A stretch of 64,000 nucleotides of DNA from Amorphus coralli DSM 19760 (lineage in GTDB: Bacteria; Pseudomonadota; Alphaproteobacteria; Rhizobiales; Amorphaceae). Below, one piece after another: positions 35,800 through 45,013 of this stretch (the stretch's first letter is position 1; the number at the start of each line of letters is the position of its first letter). The notes under the pieces are model-generated. The model saw nothing but the letters and a program-made list of their open reading frames with translations, did no database searches and was not told the origin of the DNA. The stretch is taken from contig NZ_KB894570.1 of NCBI RefSeq assembly GCF_000374525.1, forward strand, positions 434,001-498,000, read 5' to 3'. The position numbers and the translations under genes were made by a program.

Positions 35800-36873
35800 A
35801 TGGCACTCAGGCCGCTCGAGCGCCTCTCGACCCGGGCCCGGTTCGCACTCGCGCAGGGTGCGCGCGTCGGCTGGTACGGCACCCAGAGCGTGATGTCCTC
35901 GCGGCTGGTGTCGCGCTGGGAAAAAGAGGTGCCGGAAGAGGACCGCAAGCGGGCGCAGACGGACCGGCCGGTTCCGAACCGGGGCGCGCTGCTTGAAGAC
36001 GTGCGCGACCTCATGCGCAGGGATCTGGCGAATGTCGAGGCGGGCCTCTACCCGATGCCGCGCGACGAACAGGGTGGGCTATCCGGCGCCATCGAACGGG
36101 CCCGGCTTTATTTCGATGATCTGCCACAGGTGGTGCGCCGGCGGCACACGAAAAGCCACCGGGAGCTTGACGAAGCCGTCGCTCCGCGCCCCGACTACTA
36201 CCAGCAGAACTTTCATTTTCAGACCGACGGCTGGATGAGCGAGCACTCCGCCCGGCTCTACGACACCCAGGTGGAAACCCTGTTCCTCGGAGCGGCTGCC
36301 GCCATGCGACGTCAGGCGCTGGTGCCGATCGCTCGTGAACTTGCCACCCGCGACCAGCGCGGCTGTTCGTTCGTGGACGTCGCCTGCGGGACCGGTTCGT
36401 TCCTGCGCACGGTCAACCGCGCCTTCCCGCGCCTGACCACCGTCGGCGTGGAGCTCTCGGAAGCCTATGCCGTGCACGCGCGTCACACCATCGGACGCCG
36501 TCCGCGTACCGGAACGATCGTGGCAGATGCCGAGGGACTGCCGCTGGCCGACGCGTCCGTCGATTTCGCGACGGCGATCTACCTCTTCCATGAACTGCCG
36601 CCGGAGGTACGCACCCGGGTTGCGCGCGAACTGGCACGTGCGATCGCGCCGGGCGGCCTGTTCGTGTTCGTCGATTCCCTGCAGTTCGGCGACCGACCGA
36701 CCCATGACGGCCTGCTGGAGCTGTTTCCGCAGCTCTTCCACGAGCCCTACTACCGCAACTATCTCGTCGCGGATCTGGAAGCCGTGTTCCGCGATGCGGG
36801 CTTTGCCGTCGAGGCGAGCGAAACCGCCTTCCTGTCGAAGGTCACGACCTTCCGCCGCCTGCCCGCCCTGTGA
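35800..36873 (+). CDS. Class I SAM-dependent methyltransferase of unknown substrate
   Basis: A 357-residue protein. Residues 1 to about 180 have no clear domain and include YYQQNFHFQTDGWMSEHSAR; the Methyltransf_11-like domain follows, with FVDVACGTGSFLRTVNRAFP as SAM loop, TVGVELSEAYAVHAR and LADASVDFATAIYLFHELPP. The N-terminal extension with its FHFQTDGW motif is conserved in a bacterial and plant methyltransferase group, but I do not know the substrate. It starts five bases after the upstream gene and is probably in the same operon. Confidence 0.75.
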   Translation: MALRPLERLSTRARFALAQGARVGWYGTQSVMSSRLVSRWEKEVPEEDRKRAQTDRPVPNRGALLEDVRDLMRRDLANVEAGLYPMPRDEQGGLSGAIERARLYFDDLPQVVRRRHTKSHRELDEAVAPRPDYYQQNFHFQTDGWMSEHSARLYDTQVETLFLGAAAAMRRQALVPIARELATRDQRGCSFVDVACGTGSFLRTVNRAFPRLTTVGVELSEAYAVHARHTIGRRPRTGTIVADAEGLPLADASVDFATAIYLFHELPPEVRTRVARELARAIAPGGLFVFVDSLQFGDRPTHDGLLELFPQLFHEPYYRNYLVADLEAVFRDAGFAVEASETAFLSKVTTFRRLPAL

Positions 36874-36948
36874 TGCGGAGGTCATAAATCCGACGTAGTG
36901 TCCCCGATACTCGCCGTTCTGGGGTTGTTCGATTCGGGACATTCGGCA

Positions 36949-37275
36949 ATGCGCAAGATCGCGATTGCTACTCTCGCCGTTATCTGCCTCGTCCTCGGTC
37001 TGCTGACGGTCTGGACGCCCATTCCGAGTGGCGTCCCCCTGATCGCCGTCGGCATTTTCCTGCTTCTCACCATCAGCCCGCGCGCCAAGCGCGCCATGCG
37101 TCATGTCCGCGGGCGCTACGACACGGTGGATCGCGCGGTCCAGTGGGTGGAGGCGCGGGCACACCGCTCGATGGCAACGACGCTGAAGCGCACCCGGCCC
37201 CGCCGCTTCAAGACCAAGTTGGGCGGTCTTGCTCCAGCCTCGGTCGGCAGCAACGGGCGACCGCCGCGCCTCTGA
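36949..37275 (+). CDS. Small inner-membrane protein, PGPGW-like
   Basis: A 108-residue protein with two hydrophobic helices: IAIATLAVICLVLGLLTVW and VPLIAVGIFLLLTI, separated by the turn TPIPSGVP. A basic cytoplasmic tail with RRFKTK follows. The pattern helix, proline-glycine turn, helix, then PRAKRAMRHVRGRYD resembles the PGPGW transmembrane family (PF09656), but the turn is not the usual one. The ATG at 36949 is preferred over a GTG at 36898. Function is unknown. Confidence 0.6.
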   Translation: MRKIAIATLAVICLVLGLLTVWTPIPSGVPLIAVGIFLLLTISPRAKRAMRHVRGRYDTVDRAVQWVEARAHRSMATTLKRTRPRRFKTKLGGLAPASVGSNGRPPRL

Positions 37276-37396
37276 ACCCCGGACCCGGGCATACGCAAGA
37301 GGCGTGCCTTCCTGGCCCGGCAGACGTGGCTCGTGCGAGGAAGTGACTTCAAGTCATTGATAATCAGACGAATTCCAGAACGGCGCTCAACACCTG

Positions 37397-37945
37397 TCAG
37401 GCGTTGGCCATCCGGTGGAAGGCCCTGACGCGGCGCATTACCACTTCCGGGTCGGCCTTCAGCGTGTCCAGCTTGATCTCCAGCCGGTCGCCCTTCTGCG
37501 TCCAGTTGCGGCTGGTGTAGCGGCGCCAGGCCGGAAACTGTTCCGGCTCGACCACCGCCTGCTCCAGCGGAACCTTCAGTGTGACGACCAGCTTTGCAAA
37601 CCGCATGTTGCGGATGTAGGTCTCGGTCATGTCCAGGCCTGTGACAGCGCGCCAGCCGACGATGCCGATCCGCTCGACATAAAGACCTTGCATGTTGGCG
37701 CCGAGTTGCGGCCGCCGCGCTTCGATGAGCGGCCTGTAATAGACCGTGCTCGCCAGGCCGATCAGCGACAGGAGCAGCGCCACGGGATTCCCCTGCACCA
37801 CGGTCACGATGCAGCCGATGACCACCAGAACGGCACCGCCATAGACGAACATCTCGCCGGCCATCGGGTTGTAACCGACGGCGAAGGAGCGCGGCACCGG
37901 CTCCGGATCGGCTCCCGCCGGATCGCGGCTATCCGGCTCGATCAT
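37397..37945 (-). CDS. Conserved hypothetical membrane protein with two helices
   Basis: A 182-residue protein. After about 25 hydrophilic residues come two hydrophobic segments (EMFVYGGAVLVVIGCIVTVV and PVALLLSLIGLASTVYY), then a soluble domain with YVERIGIVGWRAVTGLDMTE and LEIKLDTLKADPEVVM, which looks like a PH-like or DUF domain common in membrane-associated alphaproteobacterial proteins. The ATG at 37945 overlaps the end of the ribBX gene by 17 bases, so it is likely translated with it. I do not recognise a function. Confidence 0.65.
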   Translation of the reverse strand: MIEPDSRDPAGADPEPVPRSFAVGYNPMAGEMFVYGGAVLVVIGCIVTVVQGNPVALLLSLIGLASTVYYRPLIEARRPQLGANMQGLYVERIGIVGWRAVTGLDMTETYIRNMRFAKLVVTLKVPLEQAVVEPEQFPAWRRYTSRNWTQKGDRLEIKLDTLKADPEVVMRRVRAFHRMANA

Positions 37946-39047
37946 CGATGATCTCGGTCTCGTCGATGGTGATGCCGAACCCGTCCAGTCCGACATAGTG
38001 CCGCTCGCGGCTGGACAGAAGCCGGATGGAGCTTACGCCGAGATCGCGCAGGATCTGGGCGCCCAGGCCGATCTCGCGCCACTCCTCCTCGCGCTGCTTG
38101 GCCGTGTCATGATCCTCGTCCTCGCCGACGAGTTGACGCGGGCGCTCCGACGACGATGCCACCCCGACGGAGCCGTCGCGCAGGTAGACCACCACGCCGC
38201 GGCCAGCATCGGCCATGCGGCCGAGAACGTTCTCGATCAGGCGCTCACGACCGAACACGTCCTCGAGGATCGACTCCCGCTGGAGCCGGGTCGGAATGGA
38301 TTCGCCGTCACGAATGTCGCCGAAGATCAGCGCCAGGTGCTGCACGCTCTCGAAGCGGGTGCGATAGCTCACCGCCTGCGCCTTGCCGACCGGGGTGTCG
38401 ACCATGACTTCGCCGATGCGCTCCACCAGCCTCTCGGTGCGCTGGCGCCAGGCGATCAGGTCCGCGACAGAGACCGACTTGAGCGCATGCTCCTCGGCGA
38501 AACGGGCCACCTGTTCGCCACGCTTGACCGTGCCGTCGTCATTCACAAGCTCACAGATCACGCCCACCGGCGGGAGGCCCGCCAGACGGCAGAGATCAAC
38601 GGCTGCCTCGGTATGGCCGGAGCGCATAAGAACCCCGCCATCCTTGGCAATCAACGGAAAGACGTGGCCCGGCCGAACGAAGTCGGACGCTCCGAGATTG
38701 GGATTGGTCAGAGCCCGGACCGTGTTGCAGCGCTCTTCGGCCGAAATACCGGTGTTGAGGCCGTGGCGCACGTCGATGGAGACCGTGAAGGCCGTGGACA
38801 GCGGGGCATTATTGTCGGCCACCATCGGCGCCAGATTCAGACGCTCGGCGTCCGCACGGGTCATCGGCGCGCAGACGATGCCGCTCGTATGGCGCACGAT
38901 AAAGGCGAGCTTCTCCGGCGTTGCGTGGCTGGCCGCCACGATCAGATCGCCCTCGTTCTCCCGGTCGTTGTCATCGGTGACGACGACGATCTCACCGCGC
39001 TCGAATGCCCGGATGGCGTCCGCCACCCGACTGGAATGTTCCGTCAT
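37929..39047 (-). CDS. ribB: 3,4-dihydroxy-2-butanone-4-phosphate synthase with degenerate cyclohydrolase II domain (RibBX type)
   Basis: A 372-residue protein. Residues 1 to about 205 are DHBP synthase: VVVTDDNDRENEGDLI binds the metal and substrate, and FPLIAKDGGVLMRSGHTEAA holds the catalytic residues. It makes the four-carbon precursor of riboflavin from ribulose-5-phosphate. The C-terminal 165 residues align in position with GTP cyclohydrolase II but lack its three zinc cysteines: the expected CLTGDVFGSxxCDC region reads LQRESILEDVFGRERL. This is the RibBX variant described in Proteobacteria, so GTP cyclohydrolase activity is not expected. The ATG at 39047 shares its A with the aroC stop (TGATG); a GTG three bases earlier is possible. 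Confidence 0.9.
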   Translation of the reverse strand: MTEHSSRVADAIRAFERGEIVVVTDDNDRENEGDLIVAASHATPEKLAFIVRHTSGIVCAPMTRADAERLNLAPMVADNNAPLSTAFTVSIDVRHGLNTGISAEERCNTVRALTNPNLGASDFVRPGHVFPLIAKDGGVLMRSGHTEAAVDLCRLAGLPPVGVICELVNDDGTVKRGEQVARFAEEHALKSVSVADLIAWRQRTERLVERIGEVMVDTPVGKAQAVSYRTRFESVQHLALIFGDIRDGESIPTRLQRESILEDVFGRERLIENVLGRMADAGRGVVVYLRDGSVGVASSSERPRQLVGEDEDHDTAKQREEEWREIGLGAQILRDLGVSSIRLLSSRERHYVGLDGFGITIDETEIIDDRAG

Positions 39048-40174
39048 CACCCGATTGCCTCACTCGAACGCGCAAACACGGAGCGGTCGGTTCCGACCTG
39101 ACCCCGATGCCTCAATAGATGGTCGGCCAGCACGCAGGCGAGCATCGCCTCGCCGACCGGGACCGCCCGGATGCCGACGCACGGATCGTGCCTGCCCTTG
39201 GTCATGACCTCGACATTCTCGCCGCCCCGCGTCACCGAGCGGCGCGGCGTCAGGATCGACGAGGTGGGCTTCACCGCGAAGCGCACCACCACCGGCTGGC
39301 CGGTGGAAATGCCCCCGAGGACGCCGCCCGAATTGTTCGACAGAAAGCGCGGCACGCCATCGTTACCCATGATCATCTCGTCGGCATTTTCCTCGCCGGA
39401 GAGTTCGGCGGACGCGAAGCCGGCGCCGATTTCGACGCCTTTCACGGCGTTGATGGACATCATCGCGGACGCGATTTCCTGATCGAGCTTGGCGTAGATC
39501 GGTGCGCCCAGCCCCACCGGCACGCCCTCGGCGACCACCTCGACCACCGCCCCTATGGACGAGCCGCGCTTGCGTACGGCGTCGAGATAGTCGGTCCAGG
39601 TGTCGACGCTACCGGGATCGGGACAGAAGAACGGGTTGTCGCCGACGATGTTCCAGTCCCAGGCATCGCGGTCGATCTCGTGCGGACCGATGCGCACCAG
39701 CGCGCCGCGTATCGTCACGCCGTCCAGCACCTTGCGGGCAATGGCACCAGCCGCGACCCGCGCCGCCGTCTCGCGCGCGGAGGATCGTCCGCCGCCGCGA
39801 GGATCGCGGAGGCCGTACTTGGCGTCATAGGCATAGTCGGCGTGGCCCGGCCGGTAGCGGTCGGAAATGGCGCTGTAGTCTTTCGAGCGCTGGTCGACAT
39901 TCTCGATCATCAGCGCAATCGGGGTGCCGGTGGTCACGAGCCCGCCCTCCTCCCGGTCCATCACGCCGGACAGGATCTTCACCTCGTCCGGCTCGCGGCG
40001 CTGGGTGGTGAAACGCGACTGGCCCGGTCGACGCTTGTCCAGGGCCGCCTGGATCTCGTCCCGGGTGATCGCGATGCCCGGAGGGCACCCGTCGACCACG
40101 CAGCCGAGCGCCGGCCCATGGCTCTCGCCGAAGGTCGTAACGCGGAACAGATGGCCGAAAGTGTTGTGGGACAT
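39047..40174 (-). CDS. aroC: Chorismate synthase
   Basis: A 375-residue FMN-dependent enzyme that eliminates phosphate from EPSP to form chorismate, the last step of the shikimate pathway. [18 protein letters not shown] near residues 16-33, [35 protein letters not shown] and [20 protein letters not shown] with its downstream residues are the family signatures. It supplies the substrate of the isochorismate synthase-like enzyme encoded 30 kb away. The stop is fused to the ribBX start. Confidence 0.95.
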   Translation of the reverse strand: MSHNTFGHLFRVTTFGESHGPALGCVVDGCPPGIAITRDEIQAALDKRRPGQSRFTTQRREPDEVKILSGVMDREEGGLVTTGTPIALMIENVDQRSKDYSAISDRYRPGHADYAYDAKYGLRDPRGGGRSSARETAARVAAGAIARKVLDGVTIRGALVRIGPHEIDRDAWDWNIVGDNPFFCPDPGSVDTWTDYLDAVRKRGSSIGAVVEVVAEGVPVGLGAPIYAKLDQEIASAMMSINAVKGVEIGAGFASAELSGEENADEMIMGNDGVPRFLSNNSGGVLGGISTGQPVVVRFAVKPTSSILTPRRSVTRGGENVEVMTKGRHDPCVGIRAVPVGEAMLACVLADHLLRHRGQVGTDRSVFARSSEAIG

Positions 40175-40256
40175 GGAACCGGTCGCCGTGAACGTGGAGC
40201 CCTCATCTAGATAGGTGCGGGCCGCTGGTCAAACGGCAGGACCGGCACACTGAGGC

Positions 40257-40904
40257 TCAGAGCAGGTCGACGCCATTGTCGCGAAAGACGGCAATCCGGT
40301 CCTGCGGCGTCGGCAGGCCCGGGGCATCCGGCTCCGGAGTGCCGGCAAGGATGTGATGCAGCACCCGGTAAACCCCGCCGTGCGAAACGACGATCAGATC
40401 GTCGCCGACTGTGTCCAGCCAAGCCGCGATGCGAACCTTCAGCTGCGCATAGCTTTCTCCGCCAGGCGGCAAGAATCCCCACTTGTCGCGCCGCCGCTCC
40501 GCGACGGCGTCCGGATCGATGACCTTGAGTTCGGGGATCGTGTGGCCCTTCCAGCTGCCGAAGGAGATCTCCTTCAGGCTGGGCTCGATGCGGTAATCCG
40601 CGCGCGGCAGCCCCATCTCGGTGCGGACGATCTCCATCGTCTCGCGCGCCCGAGACAGCGGCGAGGCCACCCAGCCGAAACTGTCCGGCTCGCGGCCGAG
40701 TGTTCGCAGGCATTCGGCAAGATGCGCGCCGTTGCGACGCGCCTGCTCGCGCCCGAGATCGTTGATCGGGATGTCCGTCTCGCCCTGGAGCCGGGCCTCG
40801 GCGTTCCAGTCGGTCTGGCCGTGCCGGATGTGGATGAGGAACTGGCCGGGTTTCACGGTGGGCACCGTCGCGAGGTTGGAGGCAGGTCGGGAACCGCGCA
40901 GCAT
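40257..40904 (-). CDS. Histidine phosphatase family protein
   Basis: A 215-residue cofactor-independent phosphatase of the phosphoglycerate mutase superfamily. The phosphohistidine motif is IRHGQTDWN (Arg27, His28, Gly29), with ASPLSRARETME, the acid/base glutamate region LKEISFGSWKGH and the second histidine in VVSHGGVYRVL. Its substrate is unknown. It lies between fabI and aroC on the same strand. The ATG at 40904 gives an N-terminal extension of about 20 residues before the core strand; an internal GTG-type start is possible. Confidence 0.85.
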   Translation of the reverse strand: MLRGSRPASNLATVPTVKPGQFLIHIRHGQTDWNAEARLQGETDIPINDLGREQARRNGAHLAECLRTLGREPDSFGWVASPLSRARETMEIVRTEMGLPRADYRIEPSLKEISFGSWKGHTIPELKVIDPDAVAERRRDKWGFLPPGGESYAQLKVRIAAWLDTVGDDLIVVSHGGVYRVLHHILAGTPEPDAPGLPTPQDRIAVFRDNGVDLL

Positions 40905-40932
40905 GGGAGAACCGGCGCGGTGCGGCGCGCCC

Positions 40933-41745
40933 CTAGACGGTGGAGATGTCCGGAGCGTCCACGGCTTTCATGCCGACGACGTGGTAGCCCGAATCGACGT
41001 GATGCACCTCGCCGGTCACGCCGCGCGAAAGCGGCGACAACAGATAGAGGGCCGCATCGCCCACTTCCTCGATGGAGACGGACTTGCGCAGCGGCGCGTT
41101 CAGCTCGTTCCATTTCAGGATGTAGCGGAAATCGCCGATGCCCGAAGCGGCGAGCGTGCGGATCGGACCGGCGGACAGCGCGTTCACGCGGATCTTGTTG
41201 GGGCCGAGATCGACGGCCAGGTAGCGGACGCTGGCTTCAAGCGCGGCCTTTGCAACGCCCATGACGTTGTAGTGGGGCATGACCTTTTCCGCGCCGTAAT
41301 AGGTCAGCGTCAGGATCGACCCACCCTCGCTCATCAGCGGCTCCGCACGCTTCGCAATGGCGGTCAGCGAGTAGCAGGAGACGGAGAGCGTCTTGTGGAA
41401 ATTGTCGGCCGTTGTGTCGATGTAGCGGCCGGTGAGCTGATCCTTGTCGGAGAACGCAATGGCGTGGACGACGAAATCGAGGCCACCCCATTCGCGCTTC
41501 ACGTTCTCGAAGACCTCGTCCATGGTCTCCGGATCGTTCACGTCGCAGTGGCCCGCGACAAACGCACCGACTTCCGCCGCCAGCGGCTCGACGCGCTTGC
41601 GAAGCGCATCGCCCTGATAAGTGAACGCGATCTCGCCGCCGTGCTCGCGCACAGCCTTGGCAATGCCCCAGGCCATCGACCGGTTGTTCGCGACACCCAA
41701 AATCAGGCCCCGTTTGCCTGCCATGATGCCGCGTGTCTCAGCCAT
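40933..41745 (-). CDS. fabI: Enoyl-[acyl-carrier-protein] reductase FabI
   Basis: A 270-residue short-chain dehydrogenase-like enzyme using NADH for the last reduction of fatty acid elongation. It has the FabI cofactor motif LILGVANNRSMAWGIAKAV, the HCDVND region and the catalytic Tyr159 and Lys166 (Y-x6-K in HYNVMGVAKAALE), with Tyr149 nearby and the NALSAGPIRTLAASGI loop. This is the target of triclosan in other bacteria. The ATG at 41745 has AAGGAC six bases before it. It is divergent from the D-2-hydroxyacid dehydrogenase gene. Confidence 0.94.
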   Translation of the reverse strand: MAETRGIMAGKRGLILGVANNRSMAWGIAKAVREHGGEIAFTYQGDALRKRVEPLAAEVGAFVAGHCDVNDPETMDEVFENVKREWGGLDFVVHAIAFSDKDQLTGRYIDTTADNFHKTLSVSCYSLTAIAKRAEPLMSEGGSILTLTYYGAEKVMPHYNVMGVAKAALEASVRYLAVDLGPNKIRVNALSAGPIRTLAASGIGDFRYILKWNELNAPLRKSVSIEEVGDAALYLLSPLSRGVTGEVHHVDSGYHVVGMKAVDAPDISTV

Positions 41746-41906
41746 GATGTCCTTGATGATCCGTGTCTGGAGGGCTCTGCCCGTCTGGGTCGAAACGATA
41801 TGGCACAGCGATTTGAGGGCATCAAGCCGCCATGCCATCATATCGGCCGACGGAAGAGGCCGAGGAGATCTCGACGCCACCTGGAAGCCATGGCAATGGT
41901 GATTTC

Positions 41907-43340
41907 ATGTCCACGCACCCGCTTCCGACCGACGCCCTCCTCCGCCGGTTCTCCGATATCGTCGGAGAACGGTACGCCCTCGCCGATCCTGCGGATCAGG
42001 AGCCGTACCTGACCGAGTGGCGCCGCCTCTATCACGGGCGCGCTCCGCTCGTGCTGCGTCCGGGCAGCGTCGAAGAGGTGAGTCGCATCCTGGCGCTGGC
42101 CAGCGAGACCGGCACGCCCGTGGTCCCGCAGAGCGGCAACACCGGGCTGGTCGGGGGCCAGGTTCCCGACGACAGCGGCACCGAGATTGTCGTGTCGCTC
42201 TCCCGGCTCGACCGCGTGCGGGACGTCGACGCCGACGGGTTTACCATGACAGTGGAGGCCGGCGTCATTCTCGAGCGGATCCAGGCCGAGGCAGATGCGG
42301 TGGACCGGCTGTTCCCGCTATCGCTGGCGTCGGAAGGCTCCTGCCAGATCGGCGGAAACATCTCGTCCAATGCGGGAGGTACCGGCGTGCTCGCCTACGG
42401 CAACACGCGCGACCTGGTGCTCGGCCTGGAGGTCGTGCTGCCGACCGGCGAGATCTGGAATGGGCTGCGCAGGCTGCGCAAGGACAACACCGGCTACGAC
42501 CTGAAGCACCTGTTCATCGGCGCGGAAGGCACGCTCGGCATCGTGACGGCCGCGGTCCTGAAGCTGGTACCCAAACCGGCGGCCCGCGAGGTGGCGGTTG
42601 CCGCCGTTGCCACGCCGCGCGAGGCAATCGCTCTCTTCGACCGGGTCCGCAAGGTCGCCGGATCATCGGTGGTCGCGTTCGAGCTGATGGCCCGACGGGG
42701 GCTGGAATTCGTGCTCGCCCACGCGGAAGGAAGCCGCGACCCGCTGTCCGAGGAACACCCCTGGTACGTCCTGATCGAGATCGTGTCGGGGCGCAGCCGG
42801 GACGAGGCGCGCGCCCACCTTGAGGAAGCCCTCGGCGGAGCGCTGGAGGACGGAATCGTTCCGGACGCGGTCATCGCCGAAAGCCTCGATCAGGCCGCAG
42901 CGCTCTGGCGACTGCGGCACATGATGTCGGAAGTCCAGCTGCACGAGGGCGGCTCGATCAAGCACGACGTCTCCGTGCCGATCGCCGCGATCCCCGCTTT
43001 CATCGAGGAGGCGACGCGCGCGGTCCTTGAGGTGGTGCCCGGTGCCCGGCCCGTCCCGTTCGGCCATCTCGGCGACGGCAACCTGCACTTCAACATCAGC
43101 CAGCCGATCGGCGCCGACAAGGCCGCCTACCTGGCACGCTGGGAAGAGGTGAACGCGGCAGTCCATGCGGTCGTGACCAACCATGGCGGCTCGATCTCGG
43201 CGGAACACGGAATCGGACGCCTGAAGCGGGACCTGCTGCCCACCGTCCGCTCGCCCATCGAAGTGGACATGATGAAGCGGGTGAAAGCCGCCTTCGATCC
43301 GAAGGGGATCATGAATCCGGGCCGCGTGCTCGCAGGATAG
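41907..43340 (+). CDS. FAD-linked D-2-hydroxyacid dehydrogenase (D-2-hydroxyglutarate / D-lactate type)
   Basis: A 477-residue flavoprotein of the vanillyl-alcohol oxidase fold. The FAD-binding part has PLVLRPGSVEEVSRILALAS, VPQSGNTGLVGGQVP and GGNISSNAGGTGVLAYGNTR. The C-terminal substrate domain has PFGHLGDGNLHFNI (metal ligands), SISAEHGIGRLKR and FDPKGIMNPGRVL. These match mammalian D2HGDH and bacterial GlcD-like dehydrogenases. The substrate is likely D-2-hydroxyglutarate or D-lactate; which cannot be decided. The ATG at 41907 was chosen since an upstream start adds unrelated residues. Confidence 0.88.
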   Translation: MSTHPLPTDALLRRFSDIVGERYALADPADQEPYLTEWRRLYHGRAPLVLRPGSVEEVSRILALASETGTPVVPQSGNTGLVGGQVPDDSGTEIVVSLSRLDRVRDVDADGFTMTVEAGVILERIQAEADAVDRLFPLSLASEGSCQIGGNISSNAGGTGVLAYGNTRDLVLGLEVVLPTGEIWNGLRRLRKDNTGYDLKHLFIGAEGTLGIVTAAVLKLVPKPAAREVAVAAVATPREAIALFDRVRKVAGSSVVAFELMARRGLEFVLAHAEGSRDPLSEEHPWYVLIEIVSGRSRDEARAHLEEALGGALEDGIVPDAVIAESLDQAAALWRLRHMMSEVQLHEGGSIKHDVSVPIAAIPAFIEEATRAVLEVVPGARPVPFGHLGDGNLHFNISQPIGADKAAYLARWEEVNAAVHAVVTNHGGSISAEHGIGRLKRDLLPTVRSPIEVDMMKRVKAAFDPKGIMNPGRVLAG

Positions 43341-43412
43341 AGCGGCAGCTTCGCATTCCGGCCGGTATCCCCTATCGTCGCGTCACCGTCACGAGTGGGA
43401 GGGATCGGGTGA

Positions 43413-44036
43413 ATGGCTAAGATCTGGGGACGCAATACCTCGGCAAATGTCCAGAAGGTGATGTGGGCGTTGTTCGAGCTCGATCTCCACTTCGAGCGCG
43501 TCGATGTCGGCGGGCCGTTCGGTGGCAACCGCGAACCGGCCTACCTCGAGATGAACCCGAACGGGCTCGTGCCGACGCTGCAGGAGGATGACGGCTTCCT
43601 TCTGTGGGAATCCAACACGATCGTGCGCTACCTGGCCGAGACCTACCCCGGTGCGCTGGCCCCCGCCGATGCGCGCGGCAAGGCGGTCGCGGCGCAGTGG
43701 ATGGACTGGGAGCTTTCGATCCTGTCGCCGGGCTTCCGGTCCTATTTCTGGGGCATGGTGCGCACCGCTCCGGAAGACAGGAACGTCGAGGCCATCACCG
43801 CCTCCCTCGACACCACAACCAAGGCCTTCGAGATGGTCGACGGGTGGCTGGCCGACAGCCCCTACCTTGCCGGCGACGCCTTCAGCTACGGCGACATTCC
43901 GGTGGCCGTTCACGCCCGCCGCTACCGCGAGCTTGCACCCCAGCGCCCCGCCTTGCCGAACTTCGAGCGCTGGTATGCCGATATCGAGGGCCGGGACGGA
44001 TTCCAGAACCGCGTGCTGGATATTCCGATCCAGTAG
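43413..44036 (+). CDS. Glutathione S-transferase family protein
   Basis: A 207-residue GST. The N-terminal thioredoxin-like domain has IWGRNTSANVQKVMWALFEL, MNPNGLVPTLQE (cis-proline) and LWESNTIVRYLAE (glutathione gamma-glutamyl binding). The C-terminal helical domain has YLAGDAFSYGDIPVAVHA with the N-capping motif. The SANVQKVMW start is typical of a bacterial subgroup near the beta/theta classes. Substrate unknown; the gene stands alone. Confidence 0.9.
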   Translation: MAKIWGRNTSANVQKVMWALFELDLHFERVDVGGPFGGNREPAYLEMNPNGLVPTLQEDDGFLLWESNTIVRYLAETYPGALAPADARGKAVAAQWMDWELSILSPGFRSYFWGMVRTAPEDRNVEAITASLDTTTKAFEMVDGWLADSPYLAGDAFSYGDIPVAVHARRYRELAPQRPALPNFERWYADIEGRDGFQNRVLDIPIQ

Positions 44037-44146
44037 CGGGACATTCCGGGACATCAACCCCCGCCGATACTCTCCTGATCATAAAGGGCTTTCGATGTTC
44101 CAGCAGGGGCCACGGCGCGCGCCGGCCCGTTGCGAACGCCAACCCT

Positions 44147-44878
44147 CTAGCTGAAAAGATCGAACTGGCGGGGCGGCTCCGGCTTCGCGTGGTCCTTGTT
44201 GCCTGACGGTTCACCGGCGTCCGAAGCCGCGGCGCGCGCCTTGCGGGGTGGCTGCGGAGTATCGCCGACGGGCTCGATGTCGAACAGGTCGTCGGGTGTG
44301 GGCCGCATCAGCGCGACCGCCTCACGGGCATCCACCGTGCGGACGTCCAGCCAGGCGGCGAAGTCATCGGGATGGATGACGACCGGCATCCGTTCGTGGA
44401 TCGGCGCCAGTGCCTCGTTGGCGCTGGTGGTGAGGATCGTCGCGGTCTCCATGACGCCACCATCCGGCGCCGACCAGTCCTCCCACAGCCCGGCAAAGGC
44501 AACGAGGCCGCCGCCCTTCGGCGTGATCCGGTAGGGTTGCGATTTTGCACCCGGCCGCTTCTGCCACTCATAGAAGCCGGTTGCCGGGATCAGGCACCGC
44601 TTGTGGCGCATCGCGCCGCGGAAGGACGGCTTGTCGATGGCACCTTCCGAGCGGGCGTTGAACATCAGCGAGAGCTTGGACGGATCCTTGGCCCAGCCCG
44701 GTATCAGCCCCCAGCGCGCCAGAACCAGGGTGCGGACACCAGGCCGTTCTTCCCGCGCAATCAGGATCGGCTGGGTCGGACGGATGTCATGGCGCGGCGG
44801 CGCCTCGTGAGCCGCCTCGGCGCCGAAGAAGGTTTTGACCGCCTCGGGCGGTGCCGTCAGAGTGTAGCGTCCGCACAT
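44147..44878 (-). CDS. SRAP family abasic-site protein (HMCES/YedK-like)
   Basis: A 243-residue SOS-response-associated peptidase-like protein. The catalytic cysteine is residue 2 (MCGRYTLTAPPEAV); RPTQPILIAREE, FNARSEGAIDKPSFRGAM, RCLIPATGFYEW and IHERMPVVIHPDDFAAWLD are in the expected order. These proteins form a thiazolidine crosslink with abasic sites in single-stranded DNA to protect them. A basic, proline-rich tail of about 40 residues follows the fold. It is convergent with the GST gene and divergent from the Nudix gene. Confidence 0.92.
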   Translation of the reverse strand: MCGRYTLTAPPEAVKTFFGAEAAHEAPPRHDIRPTQPILIAREERPGVRTLVLARWGLIPGWAKDPSKLSLMFNARSEGAIDKPSFRGAMRHKRCLIPATGFYEWQKRPGAKSQPYRITPKGGGLVAFAGLWEDWSAPDGGVMETATILTTSANEALAPIHERMPVVIHPDDFAAWLDVRTVDAREAVALMRPTPDDLFDIEPVGDTPQPPRKARAAASDAGEPSGNKDHAKPEPPRQFDLFS

Positions 44879-45013
44879 GACAGGCCTTTCGGGGACGGGA
44901 ATCGCTGCAGTCGGGCGCACGGCCGCCAGCGAGTATCCGGACCCGGCCGACCAGTGTCCACACGCCCGCGCTTGTCAGACGCCGCTCCGCGCCCCCCTGC
45001 CAACGGAAGTATC

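Noticed and set aside
37344-37356. TGACTT-C-AAGTCA palindrome as a regulatory site
   Set aside because: It lies between two convergent genes, away from any start, and is not repeated nearby.
39048-40256. FMN riboswitch for the riboflavin gene
   Set aside because: ribBX starts within the aroC stop codon, so it has no leader of its own, and the sequence before aroC shows no RFN-like conserved blocks.
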